From: an uncultured Streptococcus sp.
Lineage (GTDB): Bacteria > Bacillota > Bacilli > Lactobacillales > Streptococcaceae
Length of the DNA: 64,000 nt
Direction: 5' to 3'
NCBI GenBank assembly: GCA_945864085.1
Contig: CAMBAD010000001.1
Span: 25,472 to 89,471, forward strand
Shown: positions 1 to 8,877 of the stretch, one piece after another
Layout of the letters: each line of letters starts with the position of its first letter
Position numbering within the stretch: position 1 is the first letter of the stretch
The notes under the pieces: model-generated
The model's input: the letters and a program-made list of their open reading frames with translations, nothing else
What the model was told of the DNA's origin: nothing
Database searches by the model: none
Position numbers and translations under genes: made by a program

Positions 1-193
1 CTACTTGATAGGTTTTACTTTTATCTGTTATTTTTTTACTTAAATTCCCAGCAGCGTCATTGGCCAAAAATACCAGCTTCACCCGCTGCTTGCGAATGGC
101 CTCAACAACAAATTCCTCACCTGAAACCAGGCGACCTGCTCGTTGAGCCAGTCCTACTAAATTTAAGATTTTTTGTTTCTTATTCGAGTCCAA
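1..193 (-). CDS. ylxQ: L7Ae-family ribosomal protein YlxQ (C-terminus cut by window edge)
   Basis: N-terminal 64 codons of a small L7Ae/L30e-fold protein. The residues NLVGLAQRAGRLVSGEE and VKLVFLANDAAGN are typical of the YlxQ family, which is thought to bind K-turn RNA; its precise role is not established. I place the start at a TTG at 193 because GGAGAG lies just upstream on the minus strand and no ATG is available. This gives a 14-base overlap with the end of ylxR, so translation is probably coupled. It is part of the rimP-nusA-ylxR-ylxQ-infB operon common in Firmicutes; infB would follow outside the window. Confidence 0.85.
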   Translation of the reverse strand, partial: MDSNKKQKILNLVGLAQRAGRLVSGEEFVVEAIRKQRVKLVFLANDAAGNLSKKITDKSKTYQV

Positions 194-476
194 GCTCTCT
201 CCTTTTGACCTTGTGGTCAACGTAGGCAATCAAGTCATCATAAAATTCATCCGCCACCTCCATGCTAAATGAACGGTCAAAAACACGACGTTTTTTAGCC
301 TGAGCAGCTTCAGCATTATCCAGTTTGATATAGGCTCCACGACCATTTGCCTTGCCTGTCGGATCAATAAAAACTTGGCCTTCTTTATTTTTTACAATGC
401 GGAGCAAATCCCGTTTGTCGATGATTTCACCGGACACCACAGACTTGCGCAAGGGTATTTTTCTAGCTTTTGCCAT
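180..476 (-). CDS. ylxR: YlxR/RnpM family RNA-binding protein
   Basis: 98-residue basic protein starting MAKARKIPLRK, with the family features GRGAYI and a K/R-rich tail. YlxR is an RNA-binding regulator; the Bacillus homologue has been described as a modulator of RNase P (RnpM). An upstream in-frame start would add 21 residues and overlap nusA, but the ATG at 476 has GGAGC upstream and matches the usual N-terminus. It lies 16 bases after nusA and overlaps ylxQ, so it is cotranscribed. Confidence 0.9.
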   Translation of the reverse strand: MAKARKIPLRKSVVSGEIIDKRDLLRIVKNKEGQVFIDPTGKANGRGAYIKLDNAEAAQAKKRRVFDRSFSMEVADEFYDDLIAYVDHKVKRRELGLE

Positions 477-492
477 GGTTGCTCCTTTTGCC

Positions 493-1635
493 TTATTCTT
501 GTTCTTCAGCGACTTCTTCGACCAAATCCTCAGCAGCATACTGTGCAGCTTCCATCGCTTCGTATTCTGACGCAGACTTGATGTCGATACGGAAACCAGT
601 CAAATGCGCCGCCAGACGCACGTTTTGACCGCGACGGCCAATCGCCAGGGACAATTTATCATCTGGTACAACAACTGTTGCGTGTTTGCCATCTTCTGTA
701 TCAAAGATAACTTGGTCCACCTCCGCAGGTGCCAAGGCATTGTAAATAAATTCTGCTTCGTCTGCTACCCACTCGATGACATCAATATTTTCCTCTGTTG
801 GAATCATGCGATCGCTCTTAGCATCGTAGCGAGCTGGGTGGAATTTGCTGGTGATCTTCTTGATGTTCGAACCACCGCGACCAACGATGGTACCGATGGC
901 ATCCACGTTTGGATTGTGGCTGCGAACCGCAACTTTTGTACGGTCTCCCGCCTCACGAGAAACGCTCATGATTTCAACTGTGCCATCATACACTTCAGGA
1001 ATTTCTTGCTCCATGAGGCGCTTGATCATTTCTGGGTGGCTGCGACTTACAAAAACATTGACCCCACGACCATTGTCTTCTACCTTGTAGACATAGACTT
1101 CGATACGGTCATGCGATTGGAAAATCTCTCCCGGAATTTGGTCTTGCTTTGATAGTTGAGCCTCGATAGTTCCGAGGTTAACATAGATGAAACGATTGTC
1201 AAACCGTTCTACCGTACCAGACATGATTTCATTTTCATGTTGCTTGTAAGTATTGAAGGTAATGGCCCGCTTTTGCTTGCGCATTTTTTCCATGATGGTC
1301 TGCTTTGCTGATTGGGCAGCGACACGGCCAAACTCCGCAGGATCTTCCGGGAATTTGATTTTATCGCCCATTTCATAAGCAGATGAGATGGCCAAGGCGT
1401 CTTTGAGACTGATTTCCAGGCGACTATCAAAGACTTCGTCCACTACTTCACGAACAGTAAACACATGGAAATCACCTTTTTTCTCGTCAAATTCAATCAC
1501 CGCTGACTCCGCCTGACCGTAGCGACGCTTGTAAGCTGAACGGAGTGATTCTGTCACTGCTTCAATAATATCTGCTTTGTTAATACCCATGTCTTCCTCT
1601 AAAATGCGGAAGGCTTCTAGCATTTCTTTACTCAT
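493..1635 (-). CDS. nusA: Transcription termination/antitermination factor NusA
   Basis: 380 residues, the normal length for Firmicutes NusA, which lacks the C-terminal acidic repeats of proteobacteria. Order: an N-terminal RNA-polymerase-binding domain (about 1-125), an S1 domain (about 130-200, GTVERFDNRFIYVNLG), then two KH domains containing GRGGSNIKKI and AIGRRGQNVRLA. It binds RNA polymerase and nascent RNA and modulates pausing, termination and antitermination. The last residues are acidic (EEVAEEQE). It is the second gene of the rimP operon. Confidence 0.97.
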   Translation of the reverse strand: MSKEMLEAFRILEEDMGINKADIIEAVTESLRSAYKRRYGQAESAVIEFDEKKGDFHVFTVREVVDEVFDSRLEISLKDALAISSAYEMGDKIKFPEDPAEFGRVAAQSAKQTIMEKMRKQKRAITFNTYKQHENEIMSGTVERFDNRFIYVNLGTIEAQLSKQDQIPGEIFQSHDRIEVYVYKVEDNGRGVNVFVSRSHPEMIKRLMEQEIPEVYDGTVEIMSVSREAGDRTKVAVRSHNPNVDAIGTIVGRGGSNIKKITSKFHPARYDAKSDRMIPTEENIDVIEWVADEAEFIYNALAPAEVDQVIFDTEDGKHATVVVPDDKLSLAIGRRGQNVRLAAHLTGFRIDIKSASEYEAMEAAQYAAEDLVEEVAEEQE

Positions 1636-1678
1636 GTTGTTTTCCTTTTATCTCAAAAGGTCCTTTCTTAAAATCTAT

Positions 1679-2149
1679 TTATAACTTGACTGCCAAACGG
1701 GCCTTGGCCACAGTTTGGTAGGGAATGGTCACTTCTTTCTTGCGCGTCTTGTCCATGTATTCCATGACCAAGTCAGTCCCATCAAAAGATTGGAGGGTTC
1801 CTTCAAAAACCTTGACCTTATCAATGGCTTGATACAGTTTGACATGGATATATTTCCCAACTGCCTTCTCAACAGCCTCAGCTGTCTTCAAGGGGCGCTC
1901 CAAACCAGGGCTGGTCACCTCCAGCATATACTGCTCTGGAAATGGATCTGGCTGGATGGTATCCAAAAGCGGGCTAATGATTTCTGACAAATCTGCTGTG
2001 TCCTGAAGGGAAATCCCCCCTTCTTTGTCCACAAAGATAGACAACACATAGTCACCTCCCATCTTGCCATATTCCACATCCACCAACTCGTAAGGAGTTT
2101 GGATGGCTGGCGCGATTTTTGCTGTGACTAATTCAATAATGGAAGACAT
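1679..2149 (-). CDS. rimP: Ribosome maturation factor RimP
   Basis: 156-residue cytoplasmic factor needed for 30S subunit maturation. Family features: [13 protein letters not shown] near the N-terminus, [11 protein letters not shown] in the middle, and a C-terminal SH3-like domain. A GTG six bases upstream (2155) is in frame, but it lies inside the Shine-Dalgarno AGGAGGTG. The ATG at 2149, five bases after AGGAGG, is therefore the real start. It is the first gene of the operon with nusA, ylxR and ylxQ, after an unusually long leader. Confidence 0.96.
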   Translation of the reverse strand: MSSIIELVTAKIAPAIQTPYELVDVEYGKMGGDYVLSIFVDKEGGISLQDTADLSEIISPLLDTIQPDPFPEQYMLEVTSPGLERPLKTAEAVEKAVGKYIHVKLYQAIDKVKVFEGTLQSFDGTDLVMEYMDKTRKKEVTIPYQTVAKARLAVKL

Positions 2150-2730
2150 AGGCACCTCCTCTTTCTATAAATTAACTACTTCTGTGACCAGCAGGATAGA
2201 CCTGAGCCAAAGGGCGCAAGACTAGGCCCACGCCAGCCTCTTTATCTCCAACCTCAAACTGTCTCCAGACAGTTCGAACTCAACAGCTGGAAACAAAGAC
2301 TGGTTGACGAACATGGTCGCAACTTGCCCCCTTCTTTTCCGCCCAATCCTCCCCAGCTATAAGCCAGAAGGCCGCTCGCAAGGGTAGAAATAAGGAGCAC
2401 CGTTGACAGGGAATATAATCGTTTAGTTTTTCTTTTATTACTTCGTTAACTCGCTTTGCCGTACTCCAGTACTGCCTGCAGCTCGTTGCCTAGTACTAAA
2501 AGTAAACTAAAAGACTATAACTGCGGTTCACAGAGTAATCATGTCCTCTTCAGTTACCTTTCTGACTTTGGCAATAGAGAGATAGCCCCCAAAACTGGTC
2601 GAGCCAATTTTCTCCCTCAGTCCTTGTCCCATAAAAGATAGACTGAATGACTGGATTTTCTCCATACACCATCATTGTATAGGGAAAGGGTTGACTTGCG
2701 CCAACCCCTTTTCTCTATTTTACTTCACTC
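2150..2730 (-). other. Long 5' leader of the rimP-nusA operon
   Basis: About 570 bases separate the best promoter (2731-2759) from the rimP start, with no gene in them. The tract holds a 7-bp perfect hairpin (AACTGTC/GACAGTT, 2257-2274), a 6-bp hairpin GGGTTG/CAACCC (2688-2707) and a 106-bp mobile element (2414-2519). Leaders of nusA operons are autoregulated in some bacteria. Whether this one is, or whether it is only lengthened by the inserted element, cannot be told from sequence. Confidence 0.5.
2414..2519 (+). mobile_element. 106-bp MITE-like element, copy 1
   Basis: Starts TATAATCGTTTAGTTT and ends AAACTAAAAGACTATA, giving imperfect terminal inverted repeats of about 15 bp and TA at both ends. 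The reverse complement occurs at 33903-34008 with one mismatch in 106 bases. Size, TA ends and the lack of a real gene fit a non-autonomous element of the RUP type known from pneumococcus, mobilised in trans by an IS630-like transposase. That assignment is by analogy. It lies within the rimP leader. Confidence 0.8.
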
Positions 2731-2759
2731 ATTGTAACACAAATTCCCTCTAGTGTAAA
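2731..2759 (-). promoter_or_regulatory. Sigma-70-type promoter for rimP-nusA operon
   Basis: On the minus strand TTTACA (-35), a 17-base spacer and TACAAT (-10). It is the only good match upstream of rimP and lies 580 bases from the start codon. Confidence 0.65.
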
Positions 2760-2769
2760 GGAAAACGAC

Positions 2770-2802
2770 GCTGAAAGCCTGCTGAAAGCCTGCTGAAAGC
2801 CC
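2770..2802 (+). repeat. Three tandem 11-bp units
   Basis: GCTGAAAGCCT is repeated three times head to tail (last base differs in the third copy), directly upstream of the rimP promoter on the minus strand. Function unknown. It could be a slippage-prone spacer or a set of protein-binding half sites. Confidence 0.7.
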
Positions 2803-2891
2803 TTTTTCAGATTTTTCCTATCAAATACAGACATTGCCCTTATCTTTTATTGCTGTGATGAATGGTACCAAAAACAAAGCAAAAGACTATA

Positions 2892-2918
2892 AAACAAGGC
2901 CTACAAAAGACCTTGTTT
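2892..2918 (-). terminator. Terminator after trmB
   Basis: 8-bp stem AAACAAGG/CCTTGTTT with an 11-base loop, followed on the minus strand by a short T-rich stretch, eight bases past the trmB stop. Confidence 0.65.
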
Positions 2919-2925
2919 AACAGGC

Positions 2926-3564
2926 TTATTGAAACTGGGCCTCAACCCGATAGATGACCTGACCCTTGTTTGAAAATTTCTCTTCATACTCGGTCATCAC
3001 ATTGCCTTCCAAGCCATCTGCATGCAGGTCCAGCCAGACCTGTTTCAGAATCATCCCATACTGGGAAAAACTGGCCAGACTGTATTCAAAGAGACCACGA
3101 TTGTCTGTCTTAAAGTGGATTTCTCCCTTTTCTGGCAAGATTTCCTGATAGGTAGCCAAGAATGTCTTGTAGGTCAATCTGCGTTTTTCATGACGTTTCT
3201 TGGGCCATGGATCAGAAAAATTCAGATAGAGCTGATCAATCTCCGCAGAGGCAAAATAATTGGTCAAACTAGAACCATCCACCTGTAAGAGTTTGATATT
3301 TGGTAAACCTGCTTCTAAAACTCGGTCCAAGGCATAACTCAAAACCGTCATCTGAATATCAATACCGATGTAGTTAATATCTGGATTTTGCGCAGCCATT
3401 CCTGTTACAAAACGCCCCTTACCAGATCCAACCTCGATATGAATGGGGTTATCATTTCCAAAAATTTCTGCCCATCTTCCCTTGCACTCCTCTGGATTGG
3501 AGATCACATATTGCGGATTATTGGCTAGAAGCTCACTGGCTCCCTTACGATTTCTAACTCTCAT
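2926..3564 (-). CDS. trmB: tRNA (guanine-N7-)-methyltransferase TrmB
   Basis: 212 residues, normal length. It methylates G46 of tRNA with S-adenosylmethionine. The class I methyltransferase motif I is [13 protein letters not shown], and the signature [15 protein letters not shown] is characteristic of TrmB, followed by [13 protein letters not shown]. Its start overlaps the end of ccrZ by four bases (ATGA), so the two are translationally coupled. Confidence 0.97.
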   Translation of the reverse strand: MRVRNRKGASELLANNPQYVISNPEECKGRWAEIFGNDNPIHIEVGSGKGRFVTGMAAQNPDINYIGIDIQMTVLSYALDRVLEAGLPNIKLLQVDGSSLTNYFASAEIDQLYLNFSDPWPKKRHEKRRLTYKTFLATYQEILPEKGEIHFKTDNRGLFEYSLASFSQYGMILKQVWLDLHADGLEGNVMTEYEEKFSNKGQVIYRVEAQFQ

Positions 3565-4355
3565 ACTTCCTTGTAAAAACTCTGACGAAACTGACGCAGA
3601 GCATAAATCTCCTTATTGGCTGCTGAAATATTGTAACTTTCCACATGCTTAGCAATCTGATTGAGGTAGCCCAGCTGACCGTACCAGTAAATCTTATTTA
3701 GGACCGTCCGATTATAATTGTAGCCATAGGCTCTCAGCCATTCTTCCCAGCCATATCGTGGAATATAATGGGTCAACAGATAAGCCACATCCAGCATACG
3801 GTCTGTCAAACAAGCTGTCTCCCAGTCCGTCAAATAGACCAAGCCACTTGTTGTCTCTACCCAGTTCTTGTGGTGCAAATCCCCATGAACAAAGGTAGCA
3901 ACATCCTGACGGAAAGAAGGCAAATTGTTCAACAAATCCTTACAAACAGACTGCAAATAGGAATTTTGTCTCAAACGTGTCGGAGCTTCCCTCTGCCAAC
4001 GATGGACCAAATCCTTCGGCTCCATATAGGTATAATTCATTAGCAGGGCCTGATTGCGCAACTTCTGCGAGAAATGCATTTTCACCAAGATTTGACGCAC
4101 TTGCTTTTTGACCATATCTTGACGCTCCAAGGTCCGACCATTCAGCCATTCCTGTTCAACGCGATGTCCCATGCCAATCTCATGATTGGTCGCCAAAATA
4201 GGCGGCGTAATTTGCTCATGAGCCAGGGCAGAGACAATCGGAGGCATCTCATATTTTACAAAGACCGGCGTTCCGTCTGACCGCAGGCCTCTAAACGCTT
4301 TACCACTATTTCCTGAAATAGACTGTAATTGTAGTCCCTTGGTATCAAACTGCAT
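3561..4355 (-). CDS. ccrZ: Phosphotransferase-fold cell cycle regulator CcrZ
   Basis: 264 residues with an aminoglycoside/choline-kinase fold: a nucleotide-binding lysine in VFVKYE (K34), the catalytic loop HGDLHHKNW (157-165) and the metal-binding TDWE (D177). In pneumococcus the orthologue next to trmB is CcrZ, which localises with FtsZ and promotes timely DnaA-dependent replication initiation, probably by phosphorylating a small substrate. Identification rests on the motifs and on the conserved trmB-ccrZ-ecs neighbourhood. AGGAGG precedes the ATG. Confidence 0.88.
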   Translation of the reverse strand: MQFDTKGLQLQSISGNSGKAFRGLRSDGTPVFVKYEMPPIVSALAHEQITPPILATNHEIGMGHRVEQEWLNGRTLERQDMVKKQVRQILVKMHFSQKLRNQALLMNYTYMEPKDLVHRWQREAPTRLRQNSYLQSVCKDLLNNLPSFRQDVATFVHGDLHHKNWVETTSGLVYLTDWETACLTDRMLDVAYLLTHYIPRYGWEEWLRAYGYNYNRTVLNKIYWYGQLGYLNQIAKHVESYNISAANKEIYALRQFRQSFYKEV

Positions 4356-4404
4356 GCCTTACCTCCTGTAGAAATTCCTTACCATTTTACTAATTTTCAA
4401 GTCT

Positions 4405-5451
4405 TTAGTCAATCAATTTCTTTATTTTTAGGGGCAAATAGATTTCCTGCAAGCCAAGACCGACTGCAAGAAGCAGGAAGAGCCAACTTTTCTCCTGGAT
4501 AAGCAAGAAGGCCAACAAGAGATTGAGCGTAAATACCAGATACAAAATCCCTTTGACCAATCTCCGAAAACCAGCCAGATTGACCCCATTTTCCAAAGGA
4601 TATAGCTGGACCAAATACTGGTAATCGTAATGATTGTAAAGACCCAATAATTGAAACAAAAGCAAGTAGTGAAACACAAGAACCAAGCCCACAGCCAACC
4701 AGTCTTCCTCAATGGTAAAGAGAACCAGGACAGCCAAACCAGTTAAGCGCATCGTCAATCCCAGATAATCTCCAGCGCGCAGGAATGCACGGAAATACAG
4801 ATAAAACCAAGTCCGCCCCTGACTATTTTCGACCGAGCCGAGCAACCAATCCAAATACGACCGCCGCTTGACCGCAGTTGTCACTCCCTTAACGCTGGTA
4901 AACAAGGCAAAGAAACGCAGAATCCCCTGCTTTCTCTTTTGCTCCAGCTGAATAGACCCAGACCAATCAAACACCCTTTGCTGATAAAAACTGGACAACT
5001 GCCGCTGGATAAGAAGGTATTTCCCCGCCAGCAACAAGCACAAGACAATCGCAAAACCCCAGACAGGCAGACCAAAAGCCAGATAAAGAGGAAGTAGAAT
5101 CAGTTGAACCACCGCCTGAACACTGCCCCAGACTGCGAACGTTCTCAGACCCGCAGCTCGGACAATAGTTGCCATGCTCCCCTCCTTGGCTAACAAGAAG
5201 GTCTGATCCGCCTCTTCCAGGTAAGTAGCCACCTGACCAGAAAAAAGCAAGAGAAGACTGATTGTCACTAGCAAAAAGAGAACTGGCCAAGAATTTTTCG
5301 GAAATTCAGATAGGAGCTGACGGTATTGCAGACTAACAAACCCCAGAAAGACCATCAAGACCAGAACAAAATGATCATTCAAAACATAGCGCAGGTACTT
5401 GGAACACCGTTGGAGAAAGGCCAAACGCCTTCTGGCAAATACTTCTTTCAT
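4405..5451 (-). CDS. ecsB: ABC transporter permease EcsB
   Basis: 348-residue polytopic membrane protein with roughly eight hydrophobic segments (for example FVLVLMVFLGFVSLQY and a hydrophobic C-terminal part). Its start overlaps the end of ecsA (ATGA), and the two form the Ecs exporter. In Bacillus Ecs affects secretion, competence and intramembrane proteolysis by RasP; in enterococci it is tied to peptide pheromone handling. The exported substrate here is unknown. Confidence 0.88.
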   Translation of the reverse strand: MKEVFARRRLAFLQRCSKYLRYVLNDHFVLVLMVFLGFVSLQYRQLLSEFPKNSWPVLFLLVTISLLLLFSGQVATYLEEADQTFLLAKEGSMATIVRAAGLRTFAVWGSVQAVVQLILLPLYLAFGLPVWGFAIVLCLLLAGKYLLIQRQLSSFYQQRVFDWSGSIQLEQKRKQGILRFFALFTSVKGVTTAVKRRSYLDWLLGSVENSQGRTWFYLYFRAFLRAGDYLGLTMRLTGLAVLVLFTIEEDWLAVGLVLVFHYLLLFQLLGLYNHYDYQYLVQLYPLENGVNLAGFRRLVKGILYLVFTLNLLLAFLLIQEKSWLFLLLAVGLGLQEIYLPLKIKKLID

Positions 5452-6179
5452 CCCACAACTCCCTCTTGCGTCAGCGTCAAATAAATCTCATTAAGACTGG
5501 CACCCTCCATACCAAATGCTGCCTGCAATTCAGCCAAATTCCCAGCAGCACGTACTTGGCCTTGATGTAAAATAACAAAAGAATCACACAGTTTCTCAGC
5601 CGAATCCAAGACATGGGTGGACATAAGAATAGAAGTTCCCTTTGCCTTTTCTTCCTCCAATAGACCAATCAAATCCGCAATCGCAACGGGGTCAAGGCCC
5701 AAAAATGGCTCATCAACGATTAGAAGACTCGGTTCGACCAGAAAGGCGCAAATAATCATGACCTTCTGCTTCATGCCCTTTGAAAAATTGACTGGAAACC
5801 AATCAACCTTCTCATCTAAACGAAACAGCTTCAGCAACCTTTCAGCCCTTGCCCAAGCCATACTCCAGTCTAAATCATAAGCCATTGCCACCACTTCCAA
5901 ATGCTCCTTGAGTGTCAATTCTTCGTATAAACTAGGCGTCTCAGGAATAAAACCAATCTTTTTACGGTAACTTGCTGCCGCACTCAGCCCTTCTCCATCA
6001 ATCAAAACCTGACCCTGATAAGGAGTCAAAAGACCAATGATTTCCTTGATGGTGGTCGATTTTCCTGCACCATTGAGACCAATCAGCCCCACCAATTCTC
6101 CATTGCCCACGGTGAAAGAGACATCCTTCAAAACAGGAATATTGACATAGCCACCCGTCACATTTTTTACTTCTAACAT
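5448..6179 (-). CDS. ecsA: ABC transporter ATP-binding protein EcsA
   Basis: 243-residue ATPase: Walker A GLNGAGKST, signature-like NFSKGMKQKVMI, Walker B LLIVDEPFLGLD, and the H-loop in MSTHVLDSAEKLC. It drives the EcsB membrane subunit. The next gene upstream, hit, is transcribed divergently, an arrangement also seen in other Firmicutes. Confidence 0.93.
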   Translation of the reverse strand: MLEVKNVTGGYVNIPVLKDVSFTVGNGELVGLIGLNGAGKSTTIKEIIGLLTPYQGQVLIDGEGLSAAASYRKKIGFIPETPSLYEELTLKEHLEVVAMAYDLDWSMAWARAERLLKLFRLDEKVDWFPVNFSKGMKQKVMIICAFLVEPSLLIVDEPFLGLDPVAIADLIGLLEEEKAKGTSILMSTHVLDSAEKLCDSFVILHQGQVRAAGNLAELQAAFGMEGASLNEIYLTLTQEGVVG

Positions 6180-6197
6180 ACATTTCTTCCTATAATT

Positions 6198-6213
6198 TGA
6201 TATAATTATTATA
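6198..6213. promoter_or_regulatory. Overlapping divergent -10 regions (ecsA and hit)
   Basis: On the plus strand TGATATAAT is an extended -10 for hit (6198-6206). On the minus strand TATAAT lies at 6213-6208 for ecsA. Neither has a strong -35. The two -10 elements nearly abut, so polymerases would compete. Confidence 0.55.
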
Positions 6214-6241
6214 ACAAAATTCCTAGAAAGAGGTTGCTATT

Positions 6242-6670
6242 ATGTCAGATTGTATTTTTTGTAAGATTGTTGCGGGTGAAATTCCTGCTTCCAAGGTCTA
6301 CGAAGATGATCATGTTTTGGCCTTCTTAGATATTACCCAGGTTACCCAGGGCCATACTCTGGTGATTCCAAAGCAGCATTTTCGCAATGTCCTTGACTTG
6401 GAGCCGCAGGTCGCTGCTGACCTCTTTTCAGCTGTTCCAGCGATTGCGCGCCAGCTCAAGGAAAAACTAGGCGCCAGCGGCCTCAATATTGTCAACAATA
6501 ACGAGGAAGCGGCTGGGCAAACAGTCTTTCACACCCATATCCATCTCCTCCCTCGCTTTGATCACAATGATGGCCTCAGCATTCATTTCAAGACTAAGGA
6601 GCCAGACTTTGAAGCCTTGGCCCAATTAGCCCAAGACCTTTATCTAGGAGAATCAAATGAAACTTCGTAA
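6242..6670 (+). CDS. hit: HIT family nucleotide-binding hydrolase
   Basis: 142 residues. It contains the zinc-binding CIFCKIVAGEIPASKVYE at the N-terminus and the histidine triad HTHIHLLPR near residue 98. HIT proteins hydrolyse purine nucleotides or dinucleotide polyphosphates; the exact substrate is not predictable. It is divergent from ecsAB and overlaps the next gene by 14 bases. Confidence 0.93.
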   Translation: MSDCIFCKIVAGEIPASKVYEDDHVLAFLDITQVTQGHTLVIPKQHFRNVLDLEPQVAADLFSAVPAIARQLKEKLGASGLNIVNNNEEAAGQTVFHTHIHLLPRFDHNDGLSIHFKTKEPDFEALAQLAQDLYLGESNETS

Positions 6671-6998
6671 CCTGTTTGCAGCAATCAGCGCTGCCAGTCT
6701 TGCCTATCTAGCTGTTAGCCGCAAGGAAGAAATTGCCAAAGAAGTCAAGGAAACTACCAAGATTCTGGCAGACATCCAGACTAGCAAGACAGAAATTCAC
6801 AACCAACTCACCATCATTCAGAGTTTCCAGCAACCCCTCCAAGAAATGACCCAGGATCTCCAATACAAACTCCGCGTCTATAAGCAGAGCATTGCAGGAA
6901 ACTTAGAAGAGATTCAAAAGATACAGGCCAAATATCAGGTAGAAGAGCAAATGGGCAATGCAAGTCCCGCCACTGAAAAAAGCGATCTGCAAAGTTAA
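6657..6998 (+). CDS. Small coiled-coil protein with N-terminal hydrophobic segment
   Basis: 113 residues. The N-terminus (residues 5-20, LFAAISAASLAYLAVS) is a short hydrophobic anchor. The rest is a charged helical coil (EEIAKEVKETTKILADI). This resembles YtxH-like streptococcal proteins of unknown function. Translation is probably coupled to hit through the 14-base overlap. No catalytic motif is visible. Confidence 0.75.
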   Translation: MKLRNLFAAISAASLAYLAVSRKEEIAKEVKETTKILADIQTSKTEIHNQLTIIQSFQQPLQEMTQDLQYKLRVYKQSIAGNLEEIQKIQAKYQVEEQMGNASPATEKSDLQS

Positions 6999-7029
6999 AT
7001 AAAGTGATACCCCTTCTACCAAAAGCACA

Positions 7030-7078
7030 AAAAACGAATGATAGCGGTACGCCTCTACTACCGCTATCATTCGTTTTT
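7030..7078. terminator. Bidirectional terminator between the hit operon and brpA
   Basis: 20-bp perfect stem (7030-7049 with 7059-7078) and a 9-base loop. The arms begin with A5 and end with T5, so it works for both converging transcripts. Confidence 0.9.
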
Positions 7079-7168
7079 GATTATTAGCATGCTGCACCAA
7101 ATCTGGTAACATAGTTGAAATAAGGCAGCAGGTCTGACAGATTCTTTCAGCCTGCCAGCTGTCCATCC

Positions 7169-8353
7169 CTATTCCGAACTCTCTCCTGGCACATACGTTT
7201 CCTCTGTCACAACTGGCTGCTCTACAGCACCTGTAGTAGCTTCCGAAGAAGTGGCCGTATCTACTGATAAGTCTGTTGCCCATGGACTGGCTTCTAAGAG
7301 CAGGTAGCCTGTATACACATCGTAGACATTGATTGGACTGAGAACCTGCATCTTTTCCTCGTAGGTTTTGACATTGGTTGTCAGCTCTGTTAAAGGTTCC
7401 TTACCAATAGATGTCTTCAAGATGTTTTGCATCTCCAAAAGATGGTTGCTGGCTGGCAACTGATAGGACACCTCATCTACCATAGCATCCAAACCTTCCA
7501 GTTGGTAGGACTTGAGATTATTCAAGGCATCTTTATAACCTAGGAGAGTTGGTAAGGTTGCTGTAGAAATTTCAAAATCTGTCCGCATATTATTGGCAAT
7601 AGCGGTCAAGATTTTTTTGTATTGAGTAAAGCCATCTAGCTGCAATAATTTTTGAACAAGTGCGGTGATCACTTCACGCTGACGGCGTTGACGGCCAATG
7701 TCACCTTCTGGGTCATCATAACGCATACGCGCATATACCAAGGCCTGCGCACCATTGACCAGCTGTTTCCCTTCTGGCACAACGGAGGTATAGACAGGCT
7801 CGTACTCTGAGATAGTTATTGGGAAACCTAGGGTATTATTGACCTCAATCCCACCGACAGCATCAACCAACTCCACCAGACCATCCATATTGATTTCGAC
7901 ATAGCGATCGATGGTAATATCCATCATCTTCTCAATGGTTGCAACCGCCATCGGAGCCTGTCCATAACTATAGGAATGGTTTAGCTTTTCTACAGTTCCT
8001 GTAGACTCTCCTGTTGCGTCAGCAATTTCTACCATGATGTCACGCGTTAAACTCATCATGCTTGTCTCTTGGGTCACAGGATTGACCGTCACCAAAATCA
8101 TGGAGTCACTGCGGCCGCCTTCCCAGTCGCCACCCCGTGTTGCCTGGTCCATATCAACCCCCATGAGGAGAATGGTCAGGGGCTCTGTCGCGCGAATCGG
8201 CTCAGCCTCCTCCTTGCCTTCCAGCGTTTTATAGGTTTTGGAAATGGTCGTATCCGAAAAATTCAGAAGACTCATACCATAAACCAAACCAGCACCGACC
8301 GTTAAGCCAATGATGGCCAAGCACATAAAGAATATTTTTTTTCCGATTGTCAT
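7169..8353 (-). CDS. brpA: LytR-CpsA-Psr (LCP) family protein, BrpA-like
   Basis: 394 residues with an N-terminal membrane anchor (about 5-27). The extracellular LCP domain shows SLTRDIMVEI, KLNHSYSYG, DAVGGIEVNN and YARMRYDDPEGDIGRQRRQ, the arginines that contact polyprenyl pyrophosphate. LCP enzymes attach teichoic acids, capsule or other glycopolymers to peptidoglycan. The acidic, threonine-rich tail (about 350-394) is probably an extended wall-facing region. Its position after a GNAT and tsaE matches brpA of oral streptococci, which affects biofilm and stress resistance. Confidence 0.88.
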   Translation of the reverse strand: MTIGKKIFFMCLAIIGLTVGAGLVYGMSLLNFSDTTISKTYKTLEGKEEAEPIRATEPLTILLMGVDMDQATRGGDWEGGRSDSMILVTVNPVTQETSMMSLTRDIMVEIADATGESTGTVEKLNHSYSYGQAPMAVATIEKMMDITIDRYVEINMDGLVELVDAVGGIEVNNTLGFPITISEYEPVYTSVVPEGKQLVNGAQALVYARMRYDDPEGDIGRQRRQREVITALVQKLLQLDGFTQYKKILTAIANNMRTDFEISTATLPTLLGYKDALNNLKSYQLEGLDAMVDEVSYQLPASNHLLEMQNILKTSIGKEPLTELTTNVKTYEEKMQVLSPINVYDVYTGYLLLEASPWATDLSVDTATSSEATTGAVEQPVVTEETYVPGESSE

Positions 8354-8877
8354 ATCTCACCAATCAGCCGCCCCATATAATAGAGGTTCAGCCATTCTCC
8401 TTTATCCGTTCTAGCACCTCTCACCTGAGTGCCTTCAATCTTGAATCCTACTTTTTCATACAAATGAACCGCCGCCTGATTTCGCACCTGGACTGTCAAT
8501 TCCAAACGCTTGAGCCTGTCCATCTCCTCAGCCCAGTGGATCACCTCATCGAGTAAAATCGTTCCCAGACCATGACCCCAGTAAGCTCTCTTTACAGCAA
8601 TAAATACATTGCCGATATGGCTAATCCGAAACTGGCTCGATGATTTAACAGAAACCGCGCCAACCACTTCCGAACCGAATTTGGCCAGGAGACATAATTC
8701 CCCAGGATTCTCCATTCCTTTTGCAAAAATGCTTTCCATTTCTGCTTGACTAAACTGAAAACCCGTTTCATCCATCACTAGATAATCTGTTTCCCTTGCC
8801 ACTTGATTCATAAAATCAATAAAGGCTGACGCGTCGCTTGGCTCTGCTTCGCTAAAATAAATTTCCTTTTCAGACAT
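8350..8877 (-). CDS. GNAT family N-acetyltransferase
   Basis: 175 residues from the ATG at 8877, which follows GAGGAG inside the tsaE end. A longer in-frame start would run 48 bases further into tsaE and is less likely. GNAT core: VFIAVKRAYWGHGLGTILLDE for acetyl-CoA binding (motif A), and RNQAAVHLYEKVGFK at the end. Substrate unknown. It overlaps tsaE by eight bases and brpA by four, so all three are one transcript. Confidence 0.88.
   Translation of the reverse strand: MSEKEIYFSEAEPSDASAFIDFMNQVARETDYLVMDETGFQFSQAEMESIFAKGMENPGELCLLAKFGSEVVGAVSVKSSSQFRISHIGNVFIAVKRAYWGHGLGTILLDEVIHWAEEMDRLKRLELTVQVRNQAAVHLYEKVGFKIEGTQVRGARTDKGEWLNLYYMGRLIGEI

Noticed and set aside
604-1152. 182-codon plus-strand open frame antisense to nusA
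   Set aside because: Opposite a well-conserved gene, no ribosome site, composition reflects the complementary strand of nusA.
2456-2641. Short open frame beginning MPYSSTACSSLP, also present at 33757-33966
   Set aside because: It starts inside the 106-bp element and is shared only because the DNA is repeated; downstream parts differ and no ribosome site exists.
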